NCBI GenBank assembly: GCA_963717705.1
Contig: CAVQWT010000004.1
Location: 1-64,000 of the forward strand
Origin: CAVQWT01 sp963717705
Lineage (GTDB): Bacteria; Pseudomonadota; Gammaproteobacteria; Burkholderiales; Casimicrobiaceae
Direction of reading: 5' to 3'
DNA: 64,000 nucleotides
Made by a program: the position numbers and the translations under genes. The notes under the pieces are model-generated. The model was not told the DNA's origin, did not search any database, and worked only from the letters and a program-made list of their open reading frames with translations. Positions 17,440-26,521 of this stretch are shown piece by piece (position 1 is the first letter of the stretch; each line of letters begins with the position of its first letter).

Positions 17440-19011
17440 TCAGCGGGGCAGCCGGACCGCCGCCAGCGCGTCGCAGCGCGCCTGGGTCGGCGAACAGGAT
17501 ACGGTGCCGTCGCCATTGCGGTTGCGGATGTTGAGGTAATAGGTGCCACCGGGGGCGAGGCCCGGCGAACCGGACGTCGAAGCCGCGATGTCGAAATAGA
17601 TGATCGGCGTCATGCCGTAGGCGCGGACGAGCGGACCGCTGGCGCCGGACGGGTCGGCCGCCCGGAAGTCGCAGGCGGTGGTCGAGAGCGTCATCTCGCG
17701 AAACGTCGGCGGGCCGTCGTACTCGGCCGCCGTCCCGAAGCCGGTTTGCCCCGCATGCGCCGTCGCGGGCACGGTGAACCGGACGACCCACGCACCGTTC
17801 CACGCGAATCCCGGCGACTCGCTGTAGGCCGAGTGCACGGTTTCGTGGTCACTTCCGACCTCCGAGAAGAGCAGGCTGGGCTCCTGGGCGCACAACCCTG
17901 GCGGCGGGACCGGCGTCACGGTCCAATTCACGTTGGCGGTCACGGGAACGCTGCGGCCGCCGGCATTGATGGCGACCAGCTGGTACGTCTGCAACCCGGC
18001 TGCAGCGCCCCAGACCTTGCAGATCCGCGTCCCGCTCGCGCAATTCGTCCACAGGTAGGCCGTGACCTCGCCGCTGCACCACGCTTCCAGCACGGCCATC
18101 GAGCCGACCGTCGGGGTCGGGCTCTGCGCGGTGACCGCGATCGTGCATGCGGGCGGTGCGACCGGCGGCGGCGGCGGTGGCGGCAGCGACCACGCAACCT
18201 GCACGGACGACGGTGCGCTGGCGCCATAGGCGTTGATGGCGACCACGGAATACGTGACGGTGCCGGCGGCGGCACTCGTCACCGTGCACTGCGGGCCGGC
18301 GCTCGTGCAACCGGTCCAGCTGTACGCGGTCGGACTGCCGCTGCAGTTGGCGCTGAGAAGCACCGTCGCTCCGGCTTGCGCCGAGAGACTGCTCGCCAGG
18401 AGCACGCATGACGGCGGTGCGACATTGGCGGGGACCGGCGAGCACATGGCGACCGGTCGCGGGGGCGGGCCGTAGCCCTCGGCGACGGACCCCTGCGCGA
18501 TCATCGCATCGTGGACCGCCGTGCTGGTCGTGTACCGGTGATTGGAATCGAAGCGAGCGTTCCAGCTTCGATACACGGGAATCGTGTTGGCCGGGCACTG
18601 CCCGGACGTGAGGTCGGGCAGGTAGATTCCGAACACGTTGCCGGATTCATAGAGCCAGGCCAGCGGAAACTTGAGCTTCACCTCGTCGCATTCGGTTGCG
18701 GACGCCGAATAGAAATGCGAATCGAGGCCCGCGCTCGGGAGGCCGTAGAAACGGCAGACCGGTCGCGCGCCGGGCGACGTGTCGCCCGCGTCGAGACCCG
18801 TGAACGAAAGGCCGGTGCGCTGCCAACCGGTGGTCTGGCCGGAATCGAGCTTCGCGATTTCGACCGGGTCGGCCGTGACGAAGTAGTGGTCGAACGCCGC
18901 GTGGTGGAACTCGACGATGTCGACCGGGCCGGCCGTCGCCCGCGATGCGTGGGTGCACAAGGCGAACGCCACGATGGCGAAGATCGAACCACACATTCCG
19001 CGGGCTGACAT
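17440..19011 (-). CDS. secreted DUF5648-type protein with two Ig-like repeats
   Basis: About 523 residues with a signal peptide (MSARGMCGSIFAIVAFALC, then THASRATA). The first 165 mature residues match the DUF5648 pattern: VEFHHAAFDHYFVTADPVEI, PVCRFYGLPS, DSHFYSAS, then YRSWNARFDSNHRYTT and AVHDAMIAQG. Two repeats follow, each with a CSG..TAY.WT.C core and paired cysteines, separated by a Pro run. The C-terminal 140 residues look like a beta-rich domain. DUF5648 domains are found in extracellular proteins of unknown function. GGAG lies 9 bases before the chosen ATG. No enzymatic motif is seen. Confidence 0.75.
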   Translation of the reverse strand: MSARGMCGSIFAIVAFALCTHASRATAGPVDIVEFHHAAFDHYFVTADPVEIAKLDSGQTTGWQRTGLSFTGLDAGDTSPGARPVCRFYGLPSAGLDSHFYSASATECDEVKLKFPLAWLYESGNVFGIYLPDLTSGQCPANTIPVYRSWNARFDSNHRYTTSTAVHDAMIAQGSVAEGYGPPPRPVAMCSPVPANVAPPSCVLLASSLSAQAGATVLLSANCSGSPTAYSWTGCTSAGPQCTVTSAAAGTVTYSVVAINAYGASAPSSVQVAWSLPPPPPPPVAPPACTIAVTAQSPTPTVGSMAVLEAWCSGEVTAYLWTNCASGTRICKVWGAAAGLQTYQLVAINAGGRSVPVTANVNWTVTPVPPPGLCAQEPSLLFSEVGSDHETVHSAYSESPGFAWNGAWVVRFTVPATAHAGQTGFGTAAEYDGPPTFREMTLSTTACDFRAADPSGASGPLVRAYGMTPIIYFDIAASTSGSPGLAPGGTYYLNIRNRNGDGTVSCSPTQARCDALAAVRLPR

Positions 19012-19365
19012 CGGGCACTTCTCCGTTAAGGATGGGGCGTCGCGGGCCGCGCCACGTTCGAGCATGGCCCCGACGGCCTGGGAAGACAGTCTGGTACGCC
19101 AGACTGAAGCGGGAATTCGGCACGGACGGCCCGCGTCTGCGCGAGATGCCGTTCAACCATGAGTCGACGCGAAAACACCATGTGCTCGACATTCGAAATG
19201 TTGGTACATTCAACCACGCGAACCTGGTTGTGGCGGGGTCTGCGCCAGAGCAGCGGATGCAACCGACGGATCGTTCGGCGTCCCGTGTCCGCGGGACGCG
19301 CCTTTCGTGCACCTGCTCGCAGACCGACGCGCCGTGGCTTTTCACGGACTATCGAAGGAGGCACG
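19012..19365. other. 354-base divergent intergenic region with a perfect inverted repeat
   Basis: No supported gene. It lies between the DUF5648 gene (-) and a small secreted-protein gene (+). Its most striking element is the inverted repeat CAGTCTGG-TACG-CCAGACTG at 19087-19106. The part around 19150-19230 is visibly richer in A and T than its surroundings. Open frames crossing it encode Arg-rich sequence without recognisable domains. Confidence 0.4.
19087..19106. repeat. 8-bp perfect inverted repeat with 4-base spacer
   Basis: Arms CAGTCTGG and CCAGACTG flank TACG, about 76 bases upstream of the DUF5648 start. It could be a protein-binding operator or an RNA hairpin in the leader of either divergent gene. 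No T-run follows on either strand, so it is not a terminator. Confidence 0.5.
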
Positions 19366-19821
19366 ATGCGCCTGAATCGCATGTTCGATTTCCTGTCGTT
19401 GGCAATCGCTGTATCGACGTTTGCTCTGCCCACCGAAGCCGCGCCGGGGGCGACCACGGGCGTTCGCGAGGCGCCCGCCGCCGTAGGGCGCCCCGTTCCC
19501 GAACCCGCGCCACCAGCGCCGACCGGCAATTTGGCGGCGGAGACTGCGCCGTCGCGCCCAACCCCGCCCGTCGTCGTGCCGGCCGGCTCACTCTATGTCT
19601 GCGTCACCGAATCCGGGGGCGTGCGTCGGGAAACAGCGATCGAATTTCCGCCAGGAGTCGGCCCGCTGTGCGCGAAGCATCCGGAAATGTCGCCTTGCCA
19701 ATACGAGCGAAATGTCTGCCGCCGAAGCGGCGGGCGCGTTTACGCCGCAGGCGGAGTCGAGATTACCCTGCAGACGGAGGCCGACTACGACCGGAAAGTG
19801 ATGCGCGTCATTATCAATTAG
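19366..19821 (+). CDS. small secreted protein of unknown function
   Basis: 151 residues beginning at an ATG with GAAGGAGG 4 bases upstream. A signal peptide (MRLNRMFDFLSLAIAVSTFA, cleaved near TEA-AP) precedes a Pro/Ala-rich linker of about 45 residues. The C-terminal 75 residues hold four cysteines (YVCV, PLCAKH, SPCQYE, NVCRRS), suggesting a small disulfide-stabilised domain. The ITLQTEADYDRKVMRVIIN end is not recognised. An in-frame start at 19159 is possible, but its extra residues are Arg-rich and precede the signal peptide, so it was rejected. Confidence 0.6.
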   Translation: MRLNRMFDFLSLAIAVSTFALPTEAAPGATTGVREAPAAVGRPVPEPAPPAPTGNLAAETAPSRPTPPVVVPAGSLYVCVTESGGVRRETAIEFPPGVGPLCAKHPEMSPCQYERNVCRRSGGRVYAAGGVEITLQTEADYDRKVMRVIIN

Positions 19822-20128
19822 AACTGCATGACGGCGTCCGGCGTGCGACTTTCGAACTGCAATACCCGCAAATGAAACTGTTCGAAACCACTTCTACTGC
19901 ATGACCGCGGCCTCCGTCCGTGCGCCAGCGTACAGACCATGGACGGTGCGGGTCGGAAGATTGAATGCGATTGGCAGGCAGCAGTGTTCGGGAGCGCGAT
20001 TCGTGTGTTGCAGAGGGACGACACCTGACCAACCTGCTTTGGGAGGCGGGCTGCGCGGGTGACGCGCCAGTGTCGCGGGCCCAGTCGGCGAACACCACGC
20101 GCATCGTCGGATTCCATACAGGATCATC
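19822..20128. other. 307-base intergenic region, nothing recognised
   Basis: It lies between two small secreted-protein genes on +. There is no coding region with plausible composition and no clear terminator hairpin. The word ACTGCATGAC occurs twice about 75 bases apart near its left end. AGGA at 20118-20121 serves the next gene. Confidence 0.4.
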
Positions 20129-20518
20129 ATGAAACGATTCCTTGTTGCGTTCGCGTTCGCCGGCTGTGCCGCCACTGCCGCGCTGGCGGCGGAAGTCGGC
20201 GTCTCGGTGACTGTGGGGCAACCCGGGTTCTATGGCCGGATCGACATTGGCGAGTTTCCCCAGCCAAGACTGATCTATGCGCAGCCGGTCGTCATCGAGC
20301 CGGTACGCCTGGTCGAGCCGCCGCCGCCGATCTATTTGCATGTGCCGCCGGGCCACGCCAAGACTTGGCGCAAGCATTGCCAGAAGTACGACGCCTGCGG
20401 CAGCCCTGTCTACTTCGTCCAGGACGACTGGTACAACAACGTTTATGTGCCCGAGTACAGCAGGCGGCACGGCAAGGGCAAGAACAAAGAGAAGCACCAG
20501 GACAAGAACAAGAAGTGA
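20129..20518 (+). CDS. secreted hypothetical protein with lysine-rich tail
   Basis: 129 residues with a signal peptide (MKRFLVAFAFAGCAATAALA, cleaved near ALA-AE). The mature protein has a beta-type N-terminal part (VGVSVTVGQPGFYGRIDIG), a Pro/Val-rich stretch, and a conserved-looking core (KTWRKHCQKYDACGSPVYFV, then QDDWYNNVYVPEY) with two cysteines. The last 18 residues are almost all Lys, Gly, Asn, Glu and His. I recall similar short periplasmic proteins in betaproteobacteria but know no function. An AGGA motif precedes the ATG. Confidence 0.7.
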   Translation: MKRFLVAFAFAGCAATAALAAEVGVSVTVGQPGFYGRIDIGEFPQPRLIYAQPVVIEPVRLVEPPPPIYLHVPPGHAKTWRKHCQKYDACGSPVYFVQDDWYNNVYVPEYSRRHGKGKNKEKHQDKNKK

Positions 20519-20816
20519 GGCGGGGCGCCGATCGCGGGAGGTCGACGCGCTGACCATTGCCGGCGGGGCGTCAAGCCTTGCCGCACGCTCGGTCTGCCAA
20601 AAGCTCCCGGCCGTGTCTCCGGAAACGTCTGCCGGAAAGCGGAACCGGCATCGAGGTCCACGGTCCGGCCCGGCCGGTCTGGCCGCCCGGCGTTGGGCTC
20701 ACGCAGCCGTGGGGAGGCGGTCGGTCAAGCCGATGATCCGCGGGTCGCAGGTTCGAGCGCGGCCTCGCGCCATGTCGCGAGTGCGGTGACGCGCGGCTCG
20801 CCGCGGTCGCCGTTCG
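20519..20816. other. 298-base intergenic region, nothing certain
   Basis: It lies between a + gene and a - gene that converge here. No terminator of normal strength is obvious. Near 20735-20775 the sequence GGGTCGCAGGTTCGAGC resembles a tRNA T-arm, but the stem has two mismatches and no 5' half is found. Confidence 0.3.
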
Positions 20817-21854
20817 TCAGCGCAGCGATGCGGCCTTCGCCGAGCCGCTGCGAATGGCCCGCTGGGCCTCGATCACCCAGTGCCGCTTGATGCTGTGCCA
20901 GGCGTCCGCCGCGAACAGCAGGTTGTCCGCGTCCAGCTCGGGCGGCGGCACGCTCGTGCCCTCGTCGCCGGGACGGAAGGCATTGATCCAGGCTCGCCTT
21001 GCGGGATCCTTGACCAGGTCGGCGGTGTCGGGCACGAACACGTGCGAGTACCCCGCCGGCAGCGTGATGTTGCGCACGAGCGCCTTGTTGGCGGCGTGAA
21101 ACGTCTTCAGGCCCTCGAGACCCGGCACGTCCATCGCGAAAAAGTCGAAGCCGATCCGGTAGCCGGCGAACTCGTCGACGGTGTCGGGAATCTCGCGAAC
21201 GTTGCCCAGCACGATCCAGTGATTCGGCAGCGCGAGCGACCACCCGCCGGTTCCGACCACCGCGGCGAAAGCCACTGAGGTGCCGACGACGGGCCGTGTC
21301 TGCCCGGTCAGCGGGTCCGCGATCGTCGTCCGCCCCTCGGTGACTTGCGTGACCGGGTTGTAGACGCGGACTGCATCACCGAAGCTGCCGGCGAGCGTGT
21401 GCAGGATCTTCACGACCTGGATGCCGCCCTGGCTGTGGCCGACCAGCATCGGGCGCACGCCTTCGCGCTCGTAGTACCAGGCGAGGGCCCCCGCCTGAGT
21501 GTCGTGACCGCCGTACGGGCTCCAGGAGAAGCTGCCGTCGCCGGGATCGCGGATCGCGGCTTCCGGATAGCCCATGCCGATCAGGAACTCGGCGAACGAC
21601 TGCATGACCAGGTGCACCGGGAAGATGCCGCCGTGAATCAGCACGATCCGCGGCGTCGGGCCTTTCGCAAGCACTTCGCGCACGTCGGCGTCGCTCACGC
21701 GCTCGGGATCGAGCGCGAGCGTACGCGCGGTCAGGGTCTGGTCGGAGGTGGGCTTCCGGGGGGCGACCCCGGCCGAGTCGAGGGCCGGGGTGGCACATCC
21801 CGCGAGGATGAGCGCGAGCGCCGCGGCGGCCAGGAATCGCAGGGGGCGGATCAT
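20817..21854 (-). CDS. lipoprotein alpha/beta-hydrolase
   Basis: 345 residues with a lipoprotein signal (MIRPLRFLAAAALALILAGC). The hydrolase core shows IVLIHGGIFP near residues 70-79, the nucleophile elbow GHSQGG near residue 140, and a late SHVFVPDTADLVKD segment that could carry the acid. Membrane anchoring suggests action on an extracytoplasmic ester or thioester. The substrate is not evident. It converges with the preceding secreted-protein gene and is on the same strand as the CPA1 antiporter upstream, with 135 bases between. Confidence 0.75.
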   Translation of the reverse strand: MIRPLRFLAAAALALILAGCATPALDSAGVAPRKPTSDQTLTARTLALDPERVSDADVREVLAKGPTPRIVLIHGGIFPVHLVMQSFAEFLIGMGYPEAAIRDPGDGSFSWSPYGGHDTQAGALAWYYEREGVRPMLVGHSQGGIQVVKILHTLAGSFGDAVRVYNPVTQVTEGRTTIADPLTGQTRPVVGTSVAFAAVVGTGGWSLALPNHWIVLGNVREIPDTVDEFAGYRIGFDFFAMDVPGLEGLKTFHAANKALVRNITLPAGYSHVFVPDTADLVKDPARRAWINAFRPGDEGTSVPPPELDADNLLFAADAWHSIKRHWVIEAQRAIRSGSAKAASLR

Positions 21855-21989
21855 CGGGCAAGCAGTCGGCCAGGAGGGGCAAAAACAACCGTCAATTATA
21901 GCACCGCGTTCACAGTCGGGTCGATCGACTGCCGTGCCCGGCTTTGGTGCGCAAATCCAATTCGCTTCATCCTTGAAGGCCCGTGGACC

Positions 21990-23600
21990 TCAGCCCCGCG
22001 AGGTCGTCGAAGTCGCCAGCATCTCGCGCTCGTCGAGCTCGGACTCGATCACGCGGCGGGTCTCGTCGTTGATGACGTCGCCGTCGCGCATCTGGTGCAG
22101 CTTCGCGCGCTCCGCCGCAATGGCGGCGAGCCGGAGCTGGCGCCGGATCGCGACACGGTTGCCGCGTGCTTCCGACTGCACCGGGTCGGATCCATGCAAC
22201 TGGACACGCCCTTCGTACTCGCGCAGCAGCTGGTTGCCGAACATGACGTCCTCGGGCTGGACCAGCGTGGTCAGCGCGCGCTCGACGGCGCGCGCGCCGG
22301 CGCGCGCCGCCTCGACGCGGGCCGTCTGCTCCTCGATCGCCGCGCCGTCGTCTTCCGTGAGGTTCAGCTTGCGGATGATCCAGGGCAGCGGCACGCCGTT
22401 CAGCGCCAGCGTCAGGATGATCGTTGACGCCGCGAGGAACACGACCAGGTCGCGGTAAGGGAACGGCGTGCCGGCAGACGTCAGGTACGGCACCGAAAGC
22501 GCCGTCGCGAGCGTGATCGACCCGCGGACCGCCGCCCAGCCGACCAGGAACACTCGCCTCGGATCGGGCCCGCGACGGTCGCCCGCCCAGCCCCAGCGCG
22601 TGCGAAAGCGCAGGTACGCCGAGGCATAGACCCAGGCGAGGCGTAGCGCCATCAGGGCGAGCCAGAGCACCAGCGCGTACTCGACCAGCGCCAGCGGCTC
22701 GTACGCGGACACGCCGGCGATCATCTCCCGCAGCTGCAGTCCAAGCAGCACGAACACGAGGCCGTTGAGGACGAACTGCACGACGCGCCACACCTCGCGC
22801 AGGTGCCGACGCGCCTGCGGCGTGAGCTCCATCAGTTCCTGCCCGCTGGCCCACAGGCCCCCGGCGACGACGGCGAGGATGCCCGAGACGTCCAGCGCCT
22901 CGGCGACGATGTACGCGGCGTAGGCCATCAGCACGGTCAGCAGCGACTGCACCGTGGGGTCGCCGGCGTCGTTGCGAAGCAGTCGTCGCCACAGCTGGCG
23001 CCCGGCCCACTCGACGGCGATGCCGACGACGATGCCGCCGCCGGCCAGGATCACGAATTGCCCGGCGACCTGCGCCGACGAGAACAGGCCCGTCGCCGCC
23101 GCGGCGACCGCGAGCTTGAACGCCACCAGGCCCGACGCGTCGTTGAGCAGGCTCTCGGCGTTGACGATGTGGACGACGCGCGCCGGCAGCGGCAGCGTCT
23201 CGGTCGTCGCGACGGTGGCGACGGCGTCGGTCGGCGACACGATCGCGCCGAGCGTGAACGCGACGGCCAGCGGCATTCCGGGGATCAGCCAGTGCAACAG
23301 GTAGCCGATCGCGACGACGGTGAGCACGACCAGTCCCAGCGCGAGCAGCAGCACCGGCTTCAGCACGCGGACGAAGTCGCGGCGCGGCAGCGCGTAGGCG
23401 TCCGCGAACAGGATCGGAGGGATGAAAAGCAGCAGGAAGAGCTGCGGGTCGACGCGCGTCGCTTCGAAGCCGCTGACGAACGACATCGCCGCGCCGACGA
23501 CGACCAGCAGGATCGGCAGCGGAAACGGCGTCCACTTGACGATGGCGCCGCCGAGCGTGACGGCGGCGAGCAGCGCGAGCACCAGTTCCACGGTGGCCAT
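21990..23600 (-). CDS. CPA1-family Na+/H+ antiporter
   Basis: 536 residues with about 12 membrane segments and a cytoplasmic C-terminal tail of roughly 130 residues rich in charged helices. Signature motifs are FIPPILFADAY, GAIVSPTDAVA near residue 120, and the ion-binding NDASGL (normally ND) near residue 150. WAAVRGSITLATALS lies near residue 365. This is the layout of NhaP/YjcE-type monovalent cation/proton antiporters. It likely contributes to pH and sodium homeostasis; NhaD at 2.9-4.4 kb is a second, unrelated sodium antiporter in this window. Confidence 0.9.
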   Translation of the reverse strand: MATVELVLALLAAVTLGGAIVKWTPFPLPILLVVVGAAMSFVSGFEATRVDPQLFLLLFIPPILFADAYALPRRDFVRVLKPVLLLALGLVVLTVVAIGYLLHWLIPGMPLAVAFTLGAIVSPTDAVATVATTETLPLPARVVHIVNAESLLNDASGLVAFKLAVAAAATGLFSSAQVAGQFVILAGGGIVVGIAVEWAGRQLWRRLLRNDAGDPTVQSLLTVLMAYAAYIVAEALDVSGILAVVAGGLWASGQELMELTPQARRHLREVWRVVQFVLNGLVFVLLGLQLREMIAGVSAYEPLALVEYALVLWLALMALRLAWVYASAYLRFRTRWGWAGDRRGPDPRRVFLVGWAAVRGSITLATALSVPYLTSAGTPFPYRDLVVFLAASTIILTLALNGVPLPWIIRKLNLTEDDGAAIEEQTARVEAARAGARAVERALTTLVQPEDVMFGNQLLREYEGRVQLHGSDPVQSEARGNRVAIRRQLRLAAIAAERAKLHQMRDGDVINDETRRVIESELDEREMLATSTTSRG

Positions 23601-23786
23601 GGCGGCGATTTTACGCGCCGGCGGCGACGGTTTCCGTCGTCGCCCACCGGCACCGTGTCGTTACGAGCGCGCTGGTTGATCCTGAGCAAGGAATCCGGGG
23701 CGTGGGCGCGCGGGGGCGAGGGTAAAATTCGTTCGGAACGGATCAACGCGTGGCACGGCCTCCGTGTGCGCCAGGCAAGGATGCCG

Positions 23787-25097
23787 ATGTCGCTTACCCG
23801 AATCCCGCTTCGTGGCGGAACCCTGCTGCTGCTGATCGCCGTTGTGGCGACGTCGGCACTGCCGGCAGCCGCTTCGATCCCGGCGCACCATGCCGGCTCA
23901 TGGATCGCCGCCGCTGCGGCGGCGGCCGCGACCCCGGCGGTCGCGGCGCCTGCCGCGGTTCCCCCCGGCGTCGAGCGCCCCGCGGATGTCGAGGCCTTCG
24001 TCCGCGAAGGCTGCCCGCATTGCGCCAAGGCGGAGGTCTTCCTCGCCGCGCTGGGCAAGGAGCGGCCGCAACTCGTCATCAGCATTCGCGACGTGGGCAA
24101 GGACCCCGCCGCATTGGCCCGGCTGAAGGACATCGCGAAGGCACAGGGGACCGGCAATGTCCGCGTCCCGGCGGTGTTCGCCGGCGGGCAGCTGATCGTC
24201 GGCTACTCCCCGGAGGCGAACACCGACCGGCTGATCCGCGACGCGCTGGCACGCAAGCCGGTCGCCGGCCAACCGCCCGCGGGAGCCGACGGTGCCGGTG
24301 CCTGCGAGGCGGAGGAGAGCCTTTCCTGTGCGGCCGGACCGGAGTCGGCGCCGGCGGCGGACGCGTCGGATTTCGAGGTCACGCTGTTCGGGCGGACGAT
24401 CTCGCTCGACGACGTCGGCCTGCCGCTGTTCACCGTCGCGATGGGCTTGCTCGACGGCCTCAATCCGTGCTCGATGTGGGTGCTGCTCCTGATGATCTCG
24501 CTGCTGGCCCCGCTCAACGATCGCAAGCGGATGGTGGCCATCGCCGGCACCTTCGTCCTGGTCGAGGGCATCGCCTACTTCGCGTTCATGGCGGCGTGGC
24601 TCAACCTGTTCCTGTTCATCGGGCTGTCCCGGGCGTCGGAACTGGTGATTGCCGGTCTCGCCATCGTCGCCGGCCTGATCAACCTCAAGGACGTCGTCGC
24701 GTTCGGCCGGGGCATCTCGCTGTCGATCCCGGACAGCGCCAAGCCGGGCATCTACGCGCGGATGCGGGCGATCCTGCACGCGGACAACCTCGCCGCAGCG
24801 CTGATCGGCACGGTGATCCTGGGCCTGCTGGTGCAGGTCGTCGAGTTCCTCTGCACGTCGGGATTCCCGGCGCTGTTCACGCGGATACTGACGCTGAAGC
24901 AGCTGGACACCGCGGCGTATTATGGCTACCTGCTGCTCTACATCCTGGCGTACATGCTCGACGACATCATCGTGCTGACGATCGGCGTCGTGATGCTGTC
25001 CAAGCACCGGCTGCAGGAAAAGGAGGGCCGGTTCCTGAAGCTCTTGAGCGGGCTGGCGATGGTCGGGCTCGGCATCTACCTGATCCTGCGCAGCTGA
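23787..25097 (+). CDS. glutaredoxin-like domain fused to a CcdA/DsbD-like membrane domain
   Basis: About 436 residues. A signal segment (MSLTRIPLRGGTLLLLIAVV) and an Ala-rich linker precede a glutaredoxin-like domain with the redox motif CPHC (EGCPHCAKAEVFLA) and the cis-Pro motif VRVPAVF. A linker with a possible second cysteine pair (ACEAEESLSC) leads to a six-helix membrane domain opening with GLNPCSMWVLLLMISLL and bearing another cysteine (VVEFLCTSGFPALF). This is the arrangement of thiol-electron transporters that carry reducing power across the inner membrane. AAGG 6 bases upstream favours this ATG over the one at 23781. Its partner protein is unknown. Confidence 0.8.
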   Translation: MSLTRIPLRGGTLLLLIAVVATSALPAAASIPAHHAGSWIAAAAAAAATPAVAAPAAVPPGVERPADVEAFVREGCPHCAKAEVFLAALGKERPQLVISIRDVGKDPAALARLKDIAKAQGTGNVRVPAVFAGGQLIVGYSPEANTDRLIRDALARKPVAGQPPAGADGAGACEAEESLSCAAGPESAPAADASDFEVTLFGRTISLDDVGLPLFTVAMGLLDGLNPCSMWVLLLMISLLAPLNDRKRMVAIAGTFVLVEGIAYFAFMAAWLNLFLFIGLSRASELVIAGLAIVAGLINLKDVVAFGRGISLSIPDSAKPGIYARMRAILHADNLAAALIGTVILGLLVQVVEFLCTSGFPALFTRILTLKQLDTAAYYGYLLLYILAYMLDDIIVLTIGVVMLSKHRLQEKEGRFLKLLSGLAMVGLGIYLILRS

Positions 25098-25117
25098 CCC
25101 ACCGGAATCGACCAACG

Positions 25118-26403
25118 ATGAAGCTCGTCATCCTGGATCCCGGCCACTTCCACGCGGCGCTGGTGCAAAAGAACCGGTACGCCGACATCGACGACACCGT
25201 CCACGTCTATGCCGCGGCGGGGCCCGATCTCGACGACTACCTGGAGAAGATCGCGGCGTACAACGCGCGGCCCACGGACCCGACGCGCTGGCGCCTGCTG
25301 GTGCACGCCGGCCCGGACTTCCTCGAGCGGTTCGTCGCCGACCACAGCGGCGACGTGGCGGTCATTTCCGGCAACAACCTGCGCAAGACCGAGTACCTGA
25401 GCAGGGCGGTCGAGGCGGGGTACCACACGCTCGCCGACAAGCCGATGGCATCGACGCGGCGGGGTTCGACGCCCTGATCCGGGCGTTCGCGGTCGCGCGG
25501 GAGCGGGGCGTCCTGCTCTACGACATCATGACCGAGCGGCACGAGATCACGACGATGCTGCAGAAGGAGTTCTCGACCATCCCCGGGGTCTTCGGCGGCC
25601 TGGTGCAAGGCACCGCGGCGCATCCGGCCGTGACCAAGGAGAGCGTCCACCATTTCTGCAAGCAGGTCTCCGGCGTTCCGGTCAAGCGGCCCGCGTGGTT
25701 CTTCGACACTGCGCAGCAGGGGGAGGGCCTCGTCGACATCACGACCCACCTCGTCGACCTCGTGCAATGGGAGTGCTTCCCCGACCAGGTGCTGGACTAT
25801 CGCACCGACATCACGATCGGAAGCGCGCGACGCTGGCCCACCGAGATCACGCCCGCGCAGTTCGCGCAGGTCACGCAGCTGGGCGAGTTCCCCGCCTTCC
25901 TGCGCAAGGACGTGCAGGCCGACGGATGCCTGCACACCTACGCCAACGGCGAGATCGACTACGCCATTCGCGGGGTGCACGCGAAGGTCTCGGTGCGCTG
26001 GAATTTCGAGGCGCCTCCCGGCGCGGGCGACACGCACTCGTCGGTCATGCGCGGCTCGAAGGCGAATCTGGTGATCCGCCAGGGCCGCGAGGAAGCGTAT
26101 CGGCCGACGCTGACCATCGAGCCGGTGGAAGGTGCGGACCTGCAGGATTTCGCCGGGGCGCTCGAGCGGTCGCTGCCCGCAGTGCAGGCGAAGTATCCCG
26201 GCGTCACGCTGGAGCGCTCGCGGAGCGGGTGGGAAGTGATCGCGCCGGCGTCGTACCACGTCGGCCACGAAGCCCACTTCGGCCAGGTCACCGAGCAGTT
26301 CCTTCGCTACGTGGCGGAGGGGGCGCTTCCCGCGTGGGAGGTTCCGAGCATGCTGGCGAAGTACTACACGACGACCCAGGCGCTGGCGCTGGCGACCCGC
26401 TGA
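25118..26403 (+). pseudogene. Gfo/Idh/MocA-type oxidoreductase with a one-base frameshift
   Basis: The first 110 codons read MKLVILDPGHFHAALVQ...TLADKPMA, then the frame runs into a stop at 25475-25477. Shifting by one base at 25449/25450 restores IDAAGFDALIRAF and continues cleanly to the stop at 26401-26403, giving about 428 residues. The text GCATC where GCNATC is expected suggests a single-base deletion. The N-terminus is Rossmann-like, ADKPMA matches the family's xEKPxx motif, and the C-terminal half resembles the putative oxidoreductase C-terminal domain. The second frame is fully conserved in character, so this is either a sequencing error or a very recent mutation. Confidence 0.75.
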
Positions 26404-26521
26404 TCCCGGGCAGGGCACGGCCCTACCGGTGGCCGCCGCGGCGGCATAGAATCAGGCACCACCGGGGCACCACCGGCCGCGCGGATCGCCGGTGGCATCG
26501 TCAACGCTCGAGGACCACCCG

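Noticed and set aside
19159..19365. Longer start for the four-cysteine secreted protein
   Set aside because: The extra 69 residues are Arg-rich and precede a good signal peptide, while the ATG at 19366 has a strong ribosome-binding site.
25440..25480. Programmed ribosomal frameshift in the Gfo/Idh/MocA gene
   Set aside because: There is no slippery heptamer or downstream pseudoknot by eye, and the family does not use frameshifting; a base deletion or error is simpler.
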